The notes: generated by a model not told the origin, from the letters alone. Numbered from the stretch's first letter, positions 26,246 through 34,844 are shown. The stretch: 64,000 nt of DNA from Streptomyces sp. NBC_00457 (GCF_036014015.1 NZ_CP107905.1:3968001-4032000); one strand, 5' to 3'. Made by a program: numbers and translations.

Positions 26246-26995
26246 TCATTCCGAGACACCCGTTCCGACCCGCGAGACGATCTCATCCCAGTAGCCGGGC
26301 ATCGTCTCCCAGGGGTCGGTGCGGCCGCCCTGGTCCGTGCGGTCGGTGAACCAGATCGTCGAGGCCCCCTGCCAGCGGGCGATGCGCAGGGCCTCGTCGA
26401 GGTGGCCGAGGGGTACTCCGTGCACCAAGTGGCAGAAGCGCTCGGGCGGGTGGTCGGCGGTCCACTCCGCCACCTGCGACCAGCGGTAGTCGCTCCACGG
26501 GCCGGAGAAGGTGACCAGTTGGTCGGCGCTCTCGGCGTAGCCGGGGTGGGGATGGGTGCCGTGGCCGAGGACGATGTGGGGGTCGTCACTGATCGCGCGG
26601 AGCGTGGTGGTCGTGCGGTGGACCTCCGGGAGCGCGGCGCCTTCGGTGGGACAGCGGTCCAGGAGGAAGCCGTCGACCTGGTACCAGTCGAGATAGCGGT
26701 GCGCTTCGGAGATCAGCTCACCGAAGACCCGGGCGCCGTAGGTGGTGTCGAGGTGGCCGAGGACGCGCAGGCCCGCGTTGCGGAGCCGGCCGGCCGCTTC
26801 CAGGCAGTGCGGGTCGGGGCGGCTGCCCGGGCCGTCGGCGACGTTGAGGACGGCCCAGTGCACCGGCGTGCCGGGGCGGGTGAGTTCGGCCCACTCGGCG
26901 GGGGCGACGAGGGGGTGCGCGAAACCCGGGATGCCGAAGCCGGTGCGCAGGTCAGTACTGGCAGTGCTCGAATTGGTGCTGGTCAGATGCGGCAT
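26246..26995 (-). CDS. spherulation-specific family 4 (Sph3-like, GH135-type) protein
   Basis: A 249-residue protein. GFGIPGFAHPLVAPAEWAEL at the N-terminus, HWAVLNVADGPGSRPD, LGHLDTTYGAR and WYQVDGFLLDRCPTEG give the TIM-barrel pattern of the spherulin-4 family, whose fungal member Sph3 is a GH135 hydrolase acting on galactosaminogalactan. The acidic residues in VDGFLLDRC are the likely catalytic region. No signal peptide is visible, which is odd for a hydrolase of an exported polymer. Its first 13 bases overlap the end of the epimerase gene, so the two are coupled. Confidence 0.8.
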   Translation of the reverse strand: MPHLTSTNSSTASTDLRTGFGIPGFAHPLVAPAEWAELTRPGTPVHWAVLNVADGPGSRPDPHCLEAAGRLRNAGLRVLGHLDTTYGARVFGELISEAHRYLDWYQVDGFLLDRCPTEGAALPEVHRTTTTLRAISDDPHIVLGHGTHPHPGYAESADQLVTFSGPWSDYRWSQVAEWTADHPPERFCHLVHGVPLGHLDEALRIARWQGASTIWFTDRTDQGGRTDPWETMPGYWDEIVSRVGTGVSE

Positions 26996-27942
26996 GCCGC
27001 CTCCATCCAGATGTCGGCGAGGGATTCTTCGAGGTTGATCCGGGGGCGCCAGCCGAGCCGGTCGCGTGCGGTGCGGACATCGGCCTGCTGCCAGCTGCCG
27101 CAGCCGTCCGGGTACGGGTACGCGACGGGGGCCGCGTGGTCCGATTCGGAGCGGGGGTGGCCGATGGTGGCCCTCAAGGGGCCTGGGTGCCCGTCGAGTT
27201 CATGGAGGGCCCCGCCGTATCCGGCCACGCGCGCGAGGACCGCCGCGGCGTCACGGAGACGGACGGCGCGTCCCGAGCCGATGTTGATGACGCCCTGCGC
27301 GGCGGAGAGCGAGGCGGCGTGCACGGCGCGGGCGACGTCGCGGACGTCGATGAAGTCGCGCTGGACGCCGAGGCCGCCGAGTTTGAGTTCGCCGTCGCCG
27401 GACTGCATGGCGCGGCGCATGGCCTCCGCCAGGCGGCCGAGCGGGGAGCCGGCGGGGGTGCCGGGGCCCGCCGGTGAGAAGACGCGGAGGACCACGGCGT
27501 CCAGGCCGGAGCCGAGGACGAGTTCGGTGGCGGCGAGTTTGCTGACGCCGTACGGGCCGCCGGGGCGGGGCACGGCGTCCTCGGCCGTGGAGGAGCCGGG
27601 CTGGCTGGGCCCGTACTCGGCGCCGCAGCCGATCTGGACGAGGCGGGCGCCGCAGCCGCTGCGGCGAAGAGCCTCGCAGACCGTGGCCACGGCGACGGTG
27701 TTGTGGCGGGTGAGTTCGCGGGCGCCGCCTCGGGTGGCGCCGGCACAGTTGACGACGACGCCGGGGTGCACCGCGTCGAGGAAGCGGGTGAGCGCGCCGG
27801 GGCTGCCGGACGCGAGGTCGAAGCGGACGTCCGCGTCGTCGCCGCGGCCGAGCGCGGTGAGCTGGACGGCCGGGTCGGCGAGCAGACGGTCGGCGACGAA
27901 GCGGCCGAGGTAGCCGTTGGCTCCGATCAGCAGGACCCTCAT
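26983..27942 (-). CDS. NAD-dependent sugar-nucleotide epimerase/dehydratase
   Basis: A 319-residue extended SDR protein, ATG at 27942 (MRVLLIGANGYLGRFVADRL). Visible elements: the GxxGxxG dinucleotide loop GANGYLG, CAGATRGG, and the active-site tyrosine and lysine in GPYGVSKLAATE, then QRDFIDVRDVARAV and INIGSGRAV. Substrate is not readable from sequence. By context it could supply the building block (for example UDP-GalNAc from UDP-GlcNAc) for the PelF-like glycosyltransferase upstream, an inference. It overlaps the Sph3-like gene by 13 bases. Confidence 0.85.
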   Translation of the reverse strand: MRVLLIGANGYLGRFVADRLLADPAVQLTALGRGDDADVRFDLASGSPGALTRFLDAVHPGVVVNCAGATRGGARELTRHNTVAVATVCEALRRSGCGARLVQIGCGAEYGPSQPGSSTAEDAVPRPGGPYGVSKLAATELVLGSGLDAVVLRVFSPAGPGTPAGSPLGRLAEAMRRAMQSGDGELKLGGLGVQRDFIDVRDVARAVHAASLSAAQGVINIGSGRAVRLRDAAAVLARVAGYGGALHELDGHPGPLRATIGHPRSESDHAAPVAYPYPDGCGSWQQADVRTARDRLGWRPRINLEESLADIWMEAACRI

Positions 27943-28075
27943 CGGGCGGCTCCCGGGACCGAGGTTCCGGGTCGGGAGGTGATCATCTGGGGTTCTCCTT
28001 CTCGGGGGTGGTGGTTCGGGGCGGCCGGCATACAGCCGACCGGCCGGGGTGCGTGTCGCCAGCTGTCGCGCCGTG

Positions 28076-28376
28076 CGCATGACGACTCGTCCGGTGCGGA
28101 CGCGGCATGGGGCCTCGTCCGATGCGGGCGTGGCACAGCGACTCGTGATGCCCACATGGGACGGCGACTTGTCCGGTGTGCGCTTGGCACGGCGACGCGT
28201 CCAGTGCTCGTCTCATGGCGACGCCCGATCGCGCGTGGCGCGGCGACCGGTCCGGTGCGCGTCTCATGGCGCCCCGTTCGATCGCGCGTGGCACGGCGAC
28301 TCGTCCGATGTGCGTGGCACGACTCCTCGTCCGACGCGCGTCTCATGGCGACCCGTCCGATCGCGCGTGGGCCGAC
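28076..28376. repeat. degenerate 26-28-bp tandem repeat block
   Basis: About eleven imperfect head-to-tail units of 25-28 bases with cores such as CGTGGCACGGCGACTCGTCC and CGTCTCATGGCGACCCGTCC, followed by GATCGCG or GATGTG. The GGCACGGCGAC and CTCATGGCGAC variants tend to alternate, giving a ~53-base higher-order unit. It fills the gap between the membrane-protein gene (whose stop codon lies inside it, at 28343) and the epimerase gene. Frames across it give only low-complexity peptides. Not CRISPR: there are no unique spacers. Confidence 0.75.
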
Positions 28377-29626
28377 GCCTTCGTCAGTCGGCGGTTCGCG
28401 TGGAGCAGGAGGGTCAGGGCCGCGGCTCCGCAGGTGAGGGCGGGGACGCTGCCGGGGCCCCAGGTTTCGACGAGCGTGTCGACCGGGGCGGTCAGGAAGC
28501 CGCAGCCGGGGAGGCGGCCCGCGAAGACCGTGGCCAGGGCCGCTCCTTCGACCGTCGCCGTCGCGATGAGGACGACTGCGGGGGCGTGCGTGAAGCCGTG
28601 GGCGGTGAGGAGGCGGGCCAGGAACAGGAGGGCGCCGAGGGTGACGGTCTGGGCGTAGGCCGCGGGCTCGTCCAAGGCGGCGCCGGTCAGGGCGAGGAGG
28701 GCGGTAAGGAGGCATAGGAACAGAGCGACCGTGCCGCACAGCAGGGGTCGTACGGAGGAGGTGAACTCGTTCAGGCCACGACTGACCGTCAGTTTGCGGC
28801 GGGCTCGTGCGGCGAAGAGGTGGGCGCTCCACGCCGCGGGGGCGCAGGCCAGGGTAAGGGCGAGGACCGGTGCGGTGGCGAGGGGCCAGGGGCCGCCGTC
28901 CGTGGCGCCGGTGGGCAGGTCGTCGGGTCCTCCGGCCACGGCCGCGCGGAGCAGTCCGTCGCCGAGGACGGCGTAGGCCACCAGCCACCAGGTCCACAGG
29001 CCACTGCCGGGTTCGGGCGAGCGGCCCTTCGGGGCGAACGGGCCGCGGGACAGGGCCGCGCGGATGCCCAGAGCCACGGCCAGGACGCCGACGGCCGCCG
29101 TGATCAGGCGTGGCTGGCCGTGGGTGAGGCGCAGGCCGGCCAACGTGGCCGCGCACAGTGCGCCCGGCAGCAGGGTGAGCAGCGCCCAGTCGGCTCGGAG
29201 CCGGAGGGCTGTCGGCGGCGTGGGGCGGTGGGTCGTCTCGCCGTCACGCGGGACACGGGCGTACATCTCCTCCGCCAGGGAGAAGACGTCCCGGTGACGG
29301 AAGCGGGACGCGGTGCGGTCGGTGACACCGTGGGCCTCCAGGCCCGCCGCGATCTCCAGGGGATCCACGGCGCGTTCGCACAGCTCACGGTGACGGTGCA
29401 TCAGTGCCTTCACCGGATCCGCGGCAGCGGCACGGCGCCCGGGAACGTGGGCCGGGGCAGGGTCGGGAGCGGGCTTGTCGGGCTCCGGCTCCGTATCGCC
29501 CTGTGCGTGCGGCTGCCCGGCATCGCTCAAGCAGGCGGCTCCCGACAGCCACTCCTCCGAGCGCGTGTCCCACGCTCCGACGCCGGCCGGTGTGCCGGGG
29601 CGGTCCAGTTCGCCCAGGTCGCTCAT
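28343..29626 (-). CDS. polytopic membrane protein of the PelF-like cluster
   Basis: A 427-residue protein. The first ~145 residues are soluble and polar; about eight membrane helices follow (for example ADWALLTLLPGALCAATLAG, LITAAVGVLAVALGIRAAL, LWTWWLVAYAVLGDGLLRA, ending LTCGAAALTLLLHANRRLT). I recognise no family. Its ATG overlaps the stop codon of the PelF-like gene (ATGA, 29623-29626), so they are coupled. It could play the part of PelG, the 12-helix Pel transporter, but is shorter and lacks a resemblance I can point to. The last few codons and the stop are inside the tandem-repeat block. Confidence 0.8.
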   Translation of the reverse strand: MSDLGELDRPGTPAGVGAWDTRSEEWLSGAACLSDAGQPHAQGDTEPEPDKPAPDPAPAHVPGRRAAAADPVKALMHRHRELCERAVDPLEIAAGLEAHGVTDRTASRFRHRDVFSLAEEMYARVPRDGETTHRPTPPTALRLRADWALLTLLPGALCAATLAGLRLTHGQPRLITAAVGVLAVALGIRAALSRGPFAPKGRSPEPGSGLWTWWLVAYAVLGDGLLRAAVAGGPDDLPTGATDGGPWPLATAPVLALTLACAPAAWSAHLFAARARRKLTVSRGLNEFTSSVRPLLCGTVALFLCLLTALLALTGAALDEPAAYAQTVTLGALLFLARLLTAHGFTHAPAVVLIATATVEGAALATVFAGRLPGCGFLTAPVDTLVETWGPGSVPALTCGAAALTLLLHANRRLTKASAHARSDGSP

Positions 29627-31356
29627 CGTGCTCCCTCCGTCGCGGGTACGGGGCCGCCCGCGCGTACCGGCGGCCGTCCCGTCGCCCAGCCGGGGCCGCC
29701 GCGGGCCGCCACGCGGGCTGCCGGGTCGGTCCAGCGGCCGGGGACGTGGGCTTCGGCGGGGTCACCGAACGGCAGGGGTTCTCCGGTGGCGTCGAGGACG
29801 ACACGGCGGACCGGGCACTGCGAGACGATCTCCAGGTAAATGCCGTGAAATGCCGCGGTGTTCTGCTCGACCGTGAAGAGTTCGAGCGCGCGTGCGCGGG
29901 CGGCGGCGCCCAGGCGTGCACGGCGCTCGGGATCGCGCAGCAGCGCCACGCACGCCTCGGCGAGCGCCCGCGGATTGCGCGGCGGCACGACCAGTCCGGT
30001 GCCGCCGATGACCTCCACGACGGCGCCGACGTCGGTGGACACCGTGGCGCGACCGCAGAACATGGCCTCGACGAGGCCGATCGGGAAGCCCTCCACGACG
30101 CTGGACAAGACCGCCACCGCTCCCCCGGCGTACGCCTCGGCGAGCGTCGGAGCCTCGGGGCCGCCGATCTCCTCGAAGGCCACCGGGTTACGGCCGACCG
30201 CGTGCGGGCCCTCCGCCTCGTCCGGGAAGAGCTGGGCGGCGAGTGCCCTGCAGTGGGCCAGGTAGGCCGTGCCCTCGGCGCCCGACGGGGTACCGACGAT
30301 CCGCAGCCGGGTCTTCGGTTCCTCCTTGCGCACCTCCGCGAAGGCGTGCAGCAGGGAGACCAGATCCTTGGTGGGTTCGATCCGGCCGACCCAGACCAGG
30401 GTGTCCGGATCCACGCACTCCGGCGCCTCGCCCACCTCGGCGAAGCGGGCGGCCTCCATGCCCGGGTAGACCGTGCGCAGCTTGTCGCGATCGGCGCCGC
30501 AGCGTTCCTGCCAGCGGCGGGCGTGCGAGTTGCCGGACGTGATGACGGCCGCCCGGCGGTAGATCTCGGCGGCGAGCCGACCGTGGAAGGCCGCGAGCAG
30601 GGCCCGTACGGCGGGCGCCGCGTCGCCTGCGGTCAGGTAGTGCGTGCGCAGCTGTACGCCGTACTCGGTCACCAGCAGCGGTACGCCCGAGAAGTGGCGC
30701 GCGACCAGCCCCGGCAGGGCGGCCGGGCCGCCGGACGCCGCGTGGCACAGGTCGACCGAGCCGAGCCCGTCGTCCTCGTACCAGTCGAGCGACAGGGGGC
30801 GCAGGGCGCGTTCCAGATGCGCGGCGACGGTGAGGAGTTCGGGTACGCGCGCCTCCCGCGCCGTGCGCAGGGCGCCGCGCGCGCGACAGGCGCGTTCGAG
30901 AGCGCGTACGGCGGTCTCGGAGCGGAGCGCTCCCACCAGGCCGCCCTCGTCGCGGGCGAGTTCGGCGAGCCCGTACAGCGCGCTGCCGAAACGGTCCGCC
31001 TCGGAGGTGGCGCCTGCCTCAGAGGCGGTCCCTGCATCAGGGGTGGCCTCCGCCCCGATGCCCCCCGTCGCGCACACGGCAGCCGCCAACTCGCCGTAGC
31101 AGTCGGCGAAACGCCGCCGCGCCCGCCGCCCGTACCGGACACCGTCGTCCTCGGCCGTCCACAGCGGCGCCGTCCGCACCCGGCCGACCTGCGACGGCAG
31201 CGGCACCCAGCCCTCGTCCTCCTGGCGTGCACTGCGGCTGAGCGCGTAGACATCGAACTCGTGCTGCTCGAGCCCGCGCACGAGCCGGTCGCACCAGAGC
31301 CTGGCGTCACCGCTCACATACGGATAGCCACCCTCCGTAAGCAGTCCGATGCGCAC
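29623..31356 (-). CDS. GT4 glycosyltransferase with DUF3492 (PelF-like)
   Basis: About 577 residues from the GTG at 31356 (RIGLLTEGGYPYVSGDARLW); a longer frame to 31464 lacks support. The N-terminal DUF3492 signature with LTEGGYPYVSG and HEFDVYALS is that of PelF, the cytoplasmic glycosyltransferase that polymerises Pel polysaccharide. The GT4 C-terminal lobe has VWVGRIEPTKDLVSLLHAFA, and the donor-binding acidic motif in VVEGFPIGLVEAMFCGR. A low-complexity insert (ATPDAGTASEAGATSEAD) interrupts the N-terminal domain. PelF uses UDP-sugars (GalNAc/GlcNAc). Confidence 0.88.
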   Translation of the reverse strand: MRIGLLTEGGYPYVSGDARLWCDRLVRGLEQHEFDVYALSRSARQEDEGWVPLPSQVGRVRTAPLWTAEDDGVRYGRRARRRFADCYGELAAAVCATGGIGAEATPDAGTASEAGATSEADRFGSALYGLAELARDEGGLVGALRSETAVRALERACRARGALRTAREARVPELLTVAAHLERALRPLSLDWYEDDGLGSVDLCHAASGGPAALPGLVARHFSGVPLLVTEYGVQLRTHYLTAGDAAPAVRALLAAFHGRLAAEIYRRAAVITSGNSHARRWQERCGADRDKLRTVYPGMEAARFAEVGEAPECVDPDTLVWVGRIEPTKDLVSLLHAFAEVRKEEPKTRLRIVGTPSGAEGTAYLAHCRALAAQLFPDEAEGPHAVGRNPVAFEEIGGPEAPTLAEAYAGGAVAVLSSVVEGFPIGLVEAMFCGRATVSTDVGAVVEVIGGTGLVVPPRNPRALAEACVALLRDPERRARLGAAARARALELFTVEQNTAAFHGIYLEIVSQCPVRRVVLDATGEPLPFGDPAEAHVPGRWTDPAARVAARGGPGWATGRPPVRAGGPVPATEGAR

Positions 31357-31580
31357 AAGTGCACCCCCGATCTCCCGTATGGGGAGCCGCCGTTGACTCG
31401 ACGGCTCGCAGCGGGAAGAACGTATGCGGACAAGGCGGTGGCGCGACGGACGGTTGTCCATCACGCCACCAAAAGGGGTGAACGGTCGTAACTTTCCCGT
31501 GCGGATCGCGTTCGGTCGCGCTAAGAGATCAAGCAGTTACGTTTCGTTAGGTCACGGCACGGCGGACTTCGGTGCGTGCG

Positions 31581-33122
31581 TCAACTCCCGGGATACGGCC
31601 AGGGGTTGGCCCGGCAGCGGATCCCGTCGTGGTTGAGGAACTTGGTCTGCTGCTGCATGACCGGGGCGAGGTCGCCGTTCTTGTCGCAGGTGACGTGGTT
31701 GTACTCGAGCCGGTGGCCGATCTCATGGTTGATCAGCATCTGCCGGTACGCATGCATTTGATCGCCGTACGTCTTCGACCCCTGCGCCCATCGATACGCG
31801 TTGATCATCACGCGCTCGGTCGACGCCGAGTCGCAGGACACGTTGTCCTCGGTCGTGTCCAGGCCGGACTTGGCGCACCACTCGGCGGTGGTGCCGGGGC
31901 TGGCGAGCGTGATCACGAAGTCGGGCTTGCCGGAGTAGATGCGCTCGAAGGTACGGGCGCCGTTGTGGGCCCAGCTCCGGTCGTCGTTGAGCGTCTTCTG
32001 CACGGCCTGCGCGAAGAGTTCACCGTCGAGCCCCAGCCCTTGCTCCACGTCCACGCGGTAGGTGTACTTCTGTCCCGTCCCCGGGGCCTTGTCGATACCG
32101 GCGATCGCGTCGAACTTGCCCGAGCCGTCGAGCGTGGCGCTGAGCGGGTATTTCTGGTCCATCTTCTGCGCATACGTCAGCGTCGCCGCGCTCGGCGCCG
32201 TGGAGGGCGTCGGCTGCCCGTCCGCGCGCGCGGCACCGTCACGGGCGTCCCGGGCCTGGTCGGTGGCGGACTGGGACTGCACGCCGTCGTCGTCACGGCT
32301 GCCGGTGACCTGGCCGGCCACGACGACGGCCAGCACGGTCGTGACCGCGAGGGCCGCGATCCCCGTGAAGGTCCGCCCCTTGCCGCCCTTGGCCTGCGCG
32401 GGCTCGCCGGTGGGCGGCGCGTCGTCGGCGTCGCCCTCGGTGTCGTTCGCGATGCCGGTCGCCCCGGACCAGTGGGTGACGGAGGCGTACGGGTCGGAGG
32501 AGGTGGGCGCACGGGGTGAGAAGACGTCGACGTCCGCACCGAAGGCGTCGACGTAGTCCTGGCGTGGCCCGCCCGGAGGCGCCTGCCGCTGTCGCGGTAT
32601 CGAGGCGCCGGGCCCGGCCGGAGCCCCGTACCCACCCCCGCCGCGCCCCCTCGGCTCACCCCAGCCCCCACCGGGTTCCCGCTGCTCGGGGTGGCCACCC
32701 CGAACTTGAGGGACCCCGCGCGCGGGTGTGCCGTCGGCATAACGGGGGGTGCCGTGAGCGGGAGTGCCGTCGGGAAGCCGCGGGAAACCATGCGCAGGGG
32801 TTCCGTCGGGAAGCCTGGGGAAACCATGCGCGGGCGTCCCATCCGCAAGCCTCGGAAAGCCGTGGGCCGGCGTGCCTTCGGGAATCCTGGGAACACCCCG
32901 AGCGGGCGCCCCATCCGCAAGCCTCGGAAAGCCGTGCGCCGGCGTGCCGTCAGGAATCCTCGGCGCACCGCGACCCGAGGGACCGTCAGGAGCCCTCCCC
33001 ACACCCCGAACAGAGGAACCGTCAGGACCCCTCGGCGCACTCCGAGGCGCTGGAGTGCCCTCGGAAGGCTCACCCTTGACCGCGCCCTTGGGCGCAGGTC
33101 CGCGCCGACTGTGGCGTCCCAC
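31581..33122 (-). CDS. DUF3152 zincin-like membrane-anchored protein with 12-residue repeats
   Basis: A 513-residue protein. Residues ~1-200 are disordered and include seven 12-residue repeats (PDGTPAHGFPRL and variants, residues 57-140). A basic/Gln-Arg segment and one membrane helix near 255-275 (GIAALAVTTVLAVVVAGQV) follow, so the rest should be outside the cell. The DUF3152 domain ends with INHEIGHRLEYNHVTC, a HExxHxxxxxH metzincin-type zinc site, and paired cysteines. Homologues occur across actinobacteria (Rv3207c in M. tuberculosis). Protease activity is predicted, not shown. Confidence 0.88.
   Translation of the reverse strand: MGRHSRRGPAPKGAVKGEPSEGTPAPRSAPRGPDGSSVRGVGRAPDGPSGRGAPRIPDGTPAHGFPRLADGAPARGVPRIPEGTPAHGFPRLADGTPAHGFPRLPDGTPAHGFPRLPDGTPAHGTPRYADGTPARGVPQVRGGHPEQREPGGGWGEPRGRGGGGYGAPAGPGASIPRQRQAPPGGPRQDYVDAFGADVDVFSPRAPTSSDPYASVTHWSGATGIANDTEGDADDAPPTGEPAQAKGGKGRTFTGIAALAVTTVLAVVVAGQVTGSRDDDGVQSQSATDQARDARDGAARADGQPTPSTAPSAATLTYAQKMDQKYPLSATLDGSGKFDAIAGIDKAPGTGQKYTYRVDVEQGLGLDGELFAQAVQKTLNDDRSWAHNGARTFERIYSGKPDFVITLASPGTTAEWCAKSGLDTTEDNVSCDSASTERVMINAYRWAQGSKTYGDQMHAYRQMLINHEIGHRLEYNHVTCDKNGDLAPVMQQQTKFLNHDGIRCRANPWPYPGS
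32703..32954 (-). repeat. 36-bp in-frame repeats in DUF3152 gene
   Basis: Seven 36-base units encoding 12-residue repeats of the type PDGTPAHGFPRL, with A/P/E at the first position and F/V/T at the ninth. Older, more degenerate units extend N-terminally. The array lies in the predicted cytoplasmic disordered region. Confidence 0.85.
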
Positions 33123-33130
33123 CTCGCCCC

Positions 33131-34129
33131 TCAGCTCCCCGCGGTCTCGACGGCGGTCCCCGTGACGGCACTCAACTCACCGGTGTCGGCGAGGAGTTCC
33201 TGGAAGGTCCGCGCCACCACCTCGGGGTACTCCATCATGGCCACGTGCCCGGCGTCCGGCAAGGACACCAGCCGGGAGGAGCGGAAGGAACGGGCCGCCT
33301 TCTGGCTCATGCGGTAGCCGACGAGCTGGTCCCGGCCGCCGTATATGAGAAGGGTCGGCGCGAGGACGCGCTCGGCCTGGCGCCACAGCCCGTGCTGGCC
33401 GCCCAGCGTGTAAGCGTTGACGATCCCGCGCGCGGAGCGTGCCAACGCGTCCCAGAAGTACGGCAGTTGCAGCCGCCGCGCCATCTCCTGCACGGCGTTG
33501 TCGAACTCCTCGGGCGTCACACGCGCGCGATCGCCGTAGCAGAGCGCCATCACCCCGCGCACCCGCTGCTCCGCGGACCAGTCCCTGCTGTACCGGGTGA
33601 ACAGGCTCGCCACACCGGGCAGCGCCAGCAGGGCCGTCGGGACGGCGGTGGGCTGGACACGCAGTTCGGGAAGGGCGGGCGACACAAGCGTGAGCGTACG
33701 CACCAGATCGGGGCGCACGGCGGCGACGCGGGTGGTGATCGCGCCGCCGAGCGAGTTGCCGAAGAGGTGCACGGGCCCGCGCCCGGAGGAGTCGAGATAG
33801 CGGATCACCGCCCGAGCATGGGCGGTGACGGAGTAGTCGCCGTCGTCCGGTGGCGGGGAATCGCCGAAGCCGGGCAGATCGAGGGCCTCGCTGTCGACAT
33901 GCGCATCGAGCAGCGGCATCAGCCCCGACCAGTTCTGCGAGGAACCGCCGAGTCCATGGACGTACAGCGCGGGCGGCAGACCTGCGCGAGCCGCGGGCCT
34001 CGACCGGACCGTCAGCGTGATTCCCGGCAGCCGCACCGACCTGAGCCGCTCACCCTCGGCGACCCTGACGGGCGACACCTTGGGGAGCGCACTGCTGGCC
34101 GGCGCGGATGGGAGCTCGGTCGAAGACAT
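33131..34129 (-). CDS. alpha/beta-hydrolase
   Basis: A 332-residue soluble hydrolase. The oxyanion region is ALYVHGLGGSSQNWS, the nucleophile elbow GNSLGGAIT, the acid in LIYGGRDQLVGY and the histidine in DAGHVAMMEYP. The triad is complete, so it should be active as an esterase, lipase or C-C hydrolase; substrate unknown. There is no signal peptide. It lies 8 bp upstream of the DUF3152 gene on the same strand and is probably in its operon. Confidence 0.9.
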   Translation of the reverse strand: MSSTELPSAPASSALPKVSPVRVAEGERLRSVRLPGITLTVRSRPAARAGLPPALYVHGLGGSSQNWSGLMPLLDAHVDSEALDLPGFGDSPPPDDGDYSVTAHARAVIRYLDSSGRGPVHLFGNSLGGAITTRVAAVRPDLVRTLTLVSPALPELRVQPTAVPTALLALPGVASLFTRYSRDWSAEQRVRGVMALCYGDRARVTPEEFDNAVQEMARRLQLPYFWDALARSARGIVNAYTLGGQHGLWRQAERVLAPTLLIYGGRDQLVGYRMSQKAARSFRSSRLVSLPDAGHVAMMEYPEVVARTFQELLADTGELSAVTGTAVETAGS

Positions 34130-34451
34130 GCAGCAATGTTACGAGACGATCACGCAGTGGTTCATGTGTTCGCCATCACAAGCCCCGCGCGAATCACGAG
34201 AGCTGACACCCCCGCCCCGCACGAATCATGACAATCACCCCTCGTTATGTTTTACGCGGTCCTGCAAGAGGGCCGCTGGCCTCCGGGCCCGGCATGACTG
34301 GTCCCCCCCCCACCCGGACGCACCGCGTCACGATCCGGACGCGGATCGCATAGCGTCCGGATCGGGTGTCTCCTAGGCTCGTACAGAGGGCACCCGCATG
34401 TGGCCCCTGCTTTCCCAGGGACGTTCGTAGGAAGTAGGAAGGGAGCCCATC
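34130..34451. other. intergenic region with divergent promoters
   Basis: 322 bases between the divergent hydrolase and the small acidic-protein gene. It holds a comparatively AT-rich stretch near 34220-34250 and the dyad at 34332-34363 with a possible -10 TAGGCT (34374-34379). No RNA gene or further ORF is seen. Confidence 0.5.
34332..34363. promoter_or_regulatory. 11-bp inverted repeat upstream of acidic small protein
   Basis: GATCCGGACGC at 34332-34342 is repeated inverted at 34353-34363 with a 10-base gap. It overlaps the place where a -35 box should be for the -10-like TAGGCT at 34374, so it could be an operator. It could also be a hairpin. No factor is assigned. Confidence 0.4.
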
Positions 34452-34673
34452 ATGGCCGTAGACCCGACCGACCCCGACACCTTCGAGGAGATCGAGGAGA
34501 GCGACGAGGAGATCGACGTCGAGGCCCCGGAAGGCGACGCCGCCGAGCAACAGGCCGATGTCGCGCCGGATCGCGACGACTCGCTGAACGACGTGGACCC
34601 GGACGGCGCCAGCGAGGCGGATCTGCTGGAACAGGCCCGCGTGGTGTCACTGGACGAGGACGACTACCGGTGA
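34452..34673 (+). CDS. small acidic hypothetical protein
   Basis: A 73-residue protein, ATG at 34452, preceded by GGAAGGGAG. About one third of residues are Asp or Glu (DTFEEIEESDEEIDVEAPEG, ending SLDEDDYR); it has no cysteine, hydrophobic core or membrane segment and is probably intrinsically disordered. Function unknown. It is followed by the TetR-family gene on the same strand with 171 bp between. Confidence 0.7.
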   Translation: MAVDPTDPDTFEEIEESDEEIDVEAPEGDAAEQQADVAPDRDDSLNDVDPDGASEADLLEQARVVSLDEDDYR

Positions 34674-34844
34674 GCAGCAACGAGGCGGCATAATGCCCGA
34701 CCCACCCCTGTTTGAAACCCTTCATCCCGCTTTCGTAGCCGTCCGGTCCGTGAAATTCTGCGCTCGCAGCGCGCACACCACGGTTACCGAAAAGTACGAT
34801 GGCCGCGCGGCGCACACCGCATGTGGACGACTTTGGGAGGCGGC

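Noticed and set aside
28076..28376. CRISPR-like array
   Set aside because: Units abut head-to-tail with no unique spacers and no cas genes are nearby; it is a degenerate tandem repeat.
27939..29156. 405-codon frame across the tandem repeats and membrane-protein gene
   Set aside because: Low-complexity Arg/Pro/His product with no start signal; shadow of the membrane gene plus repeats.
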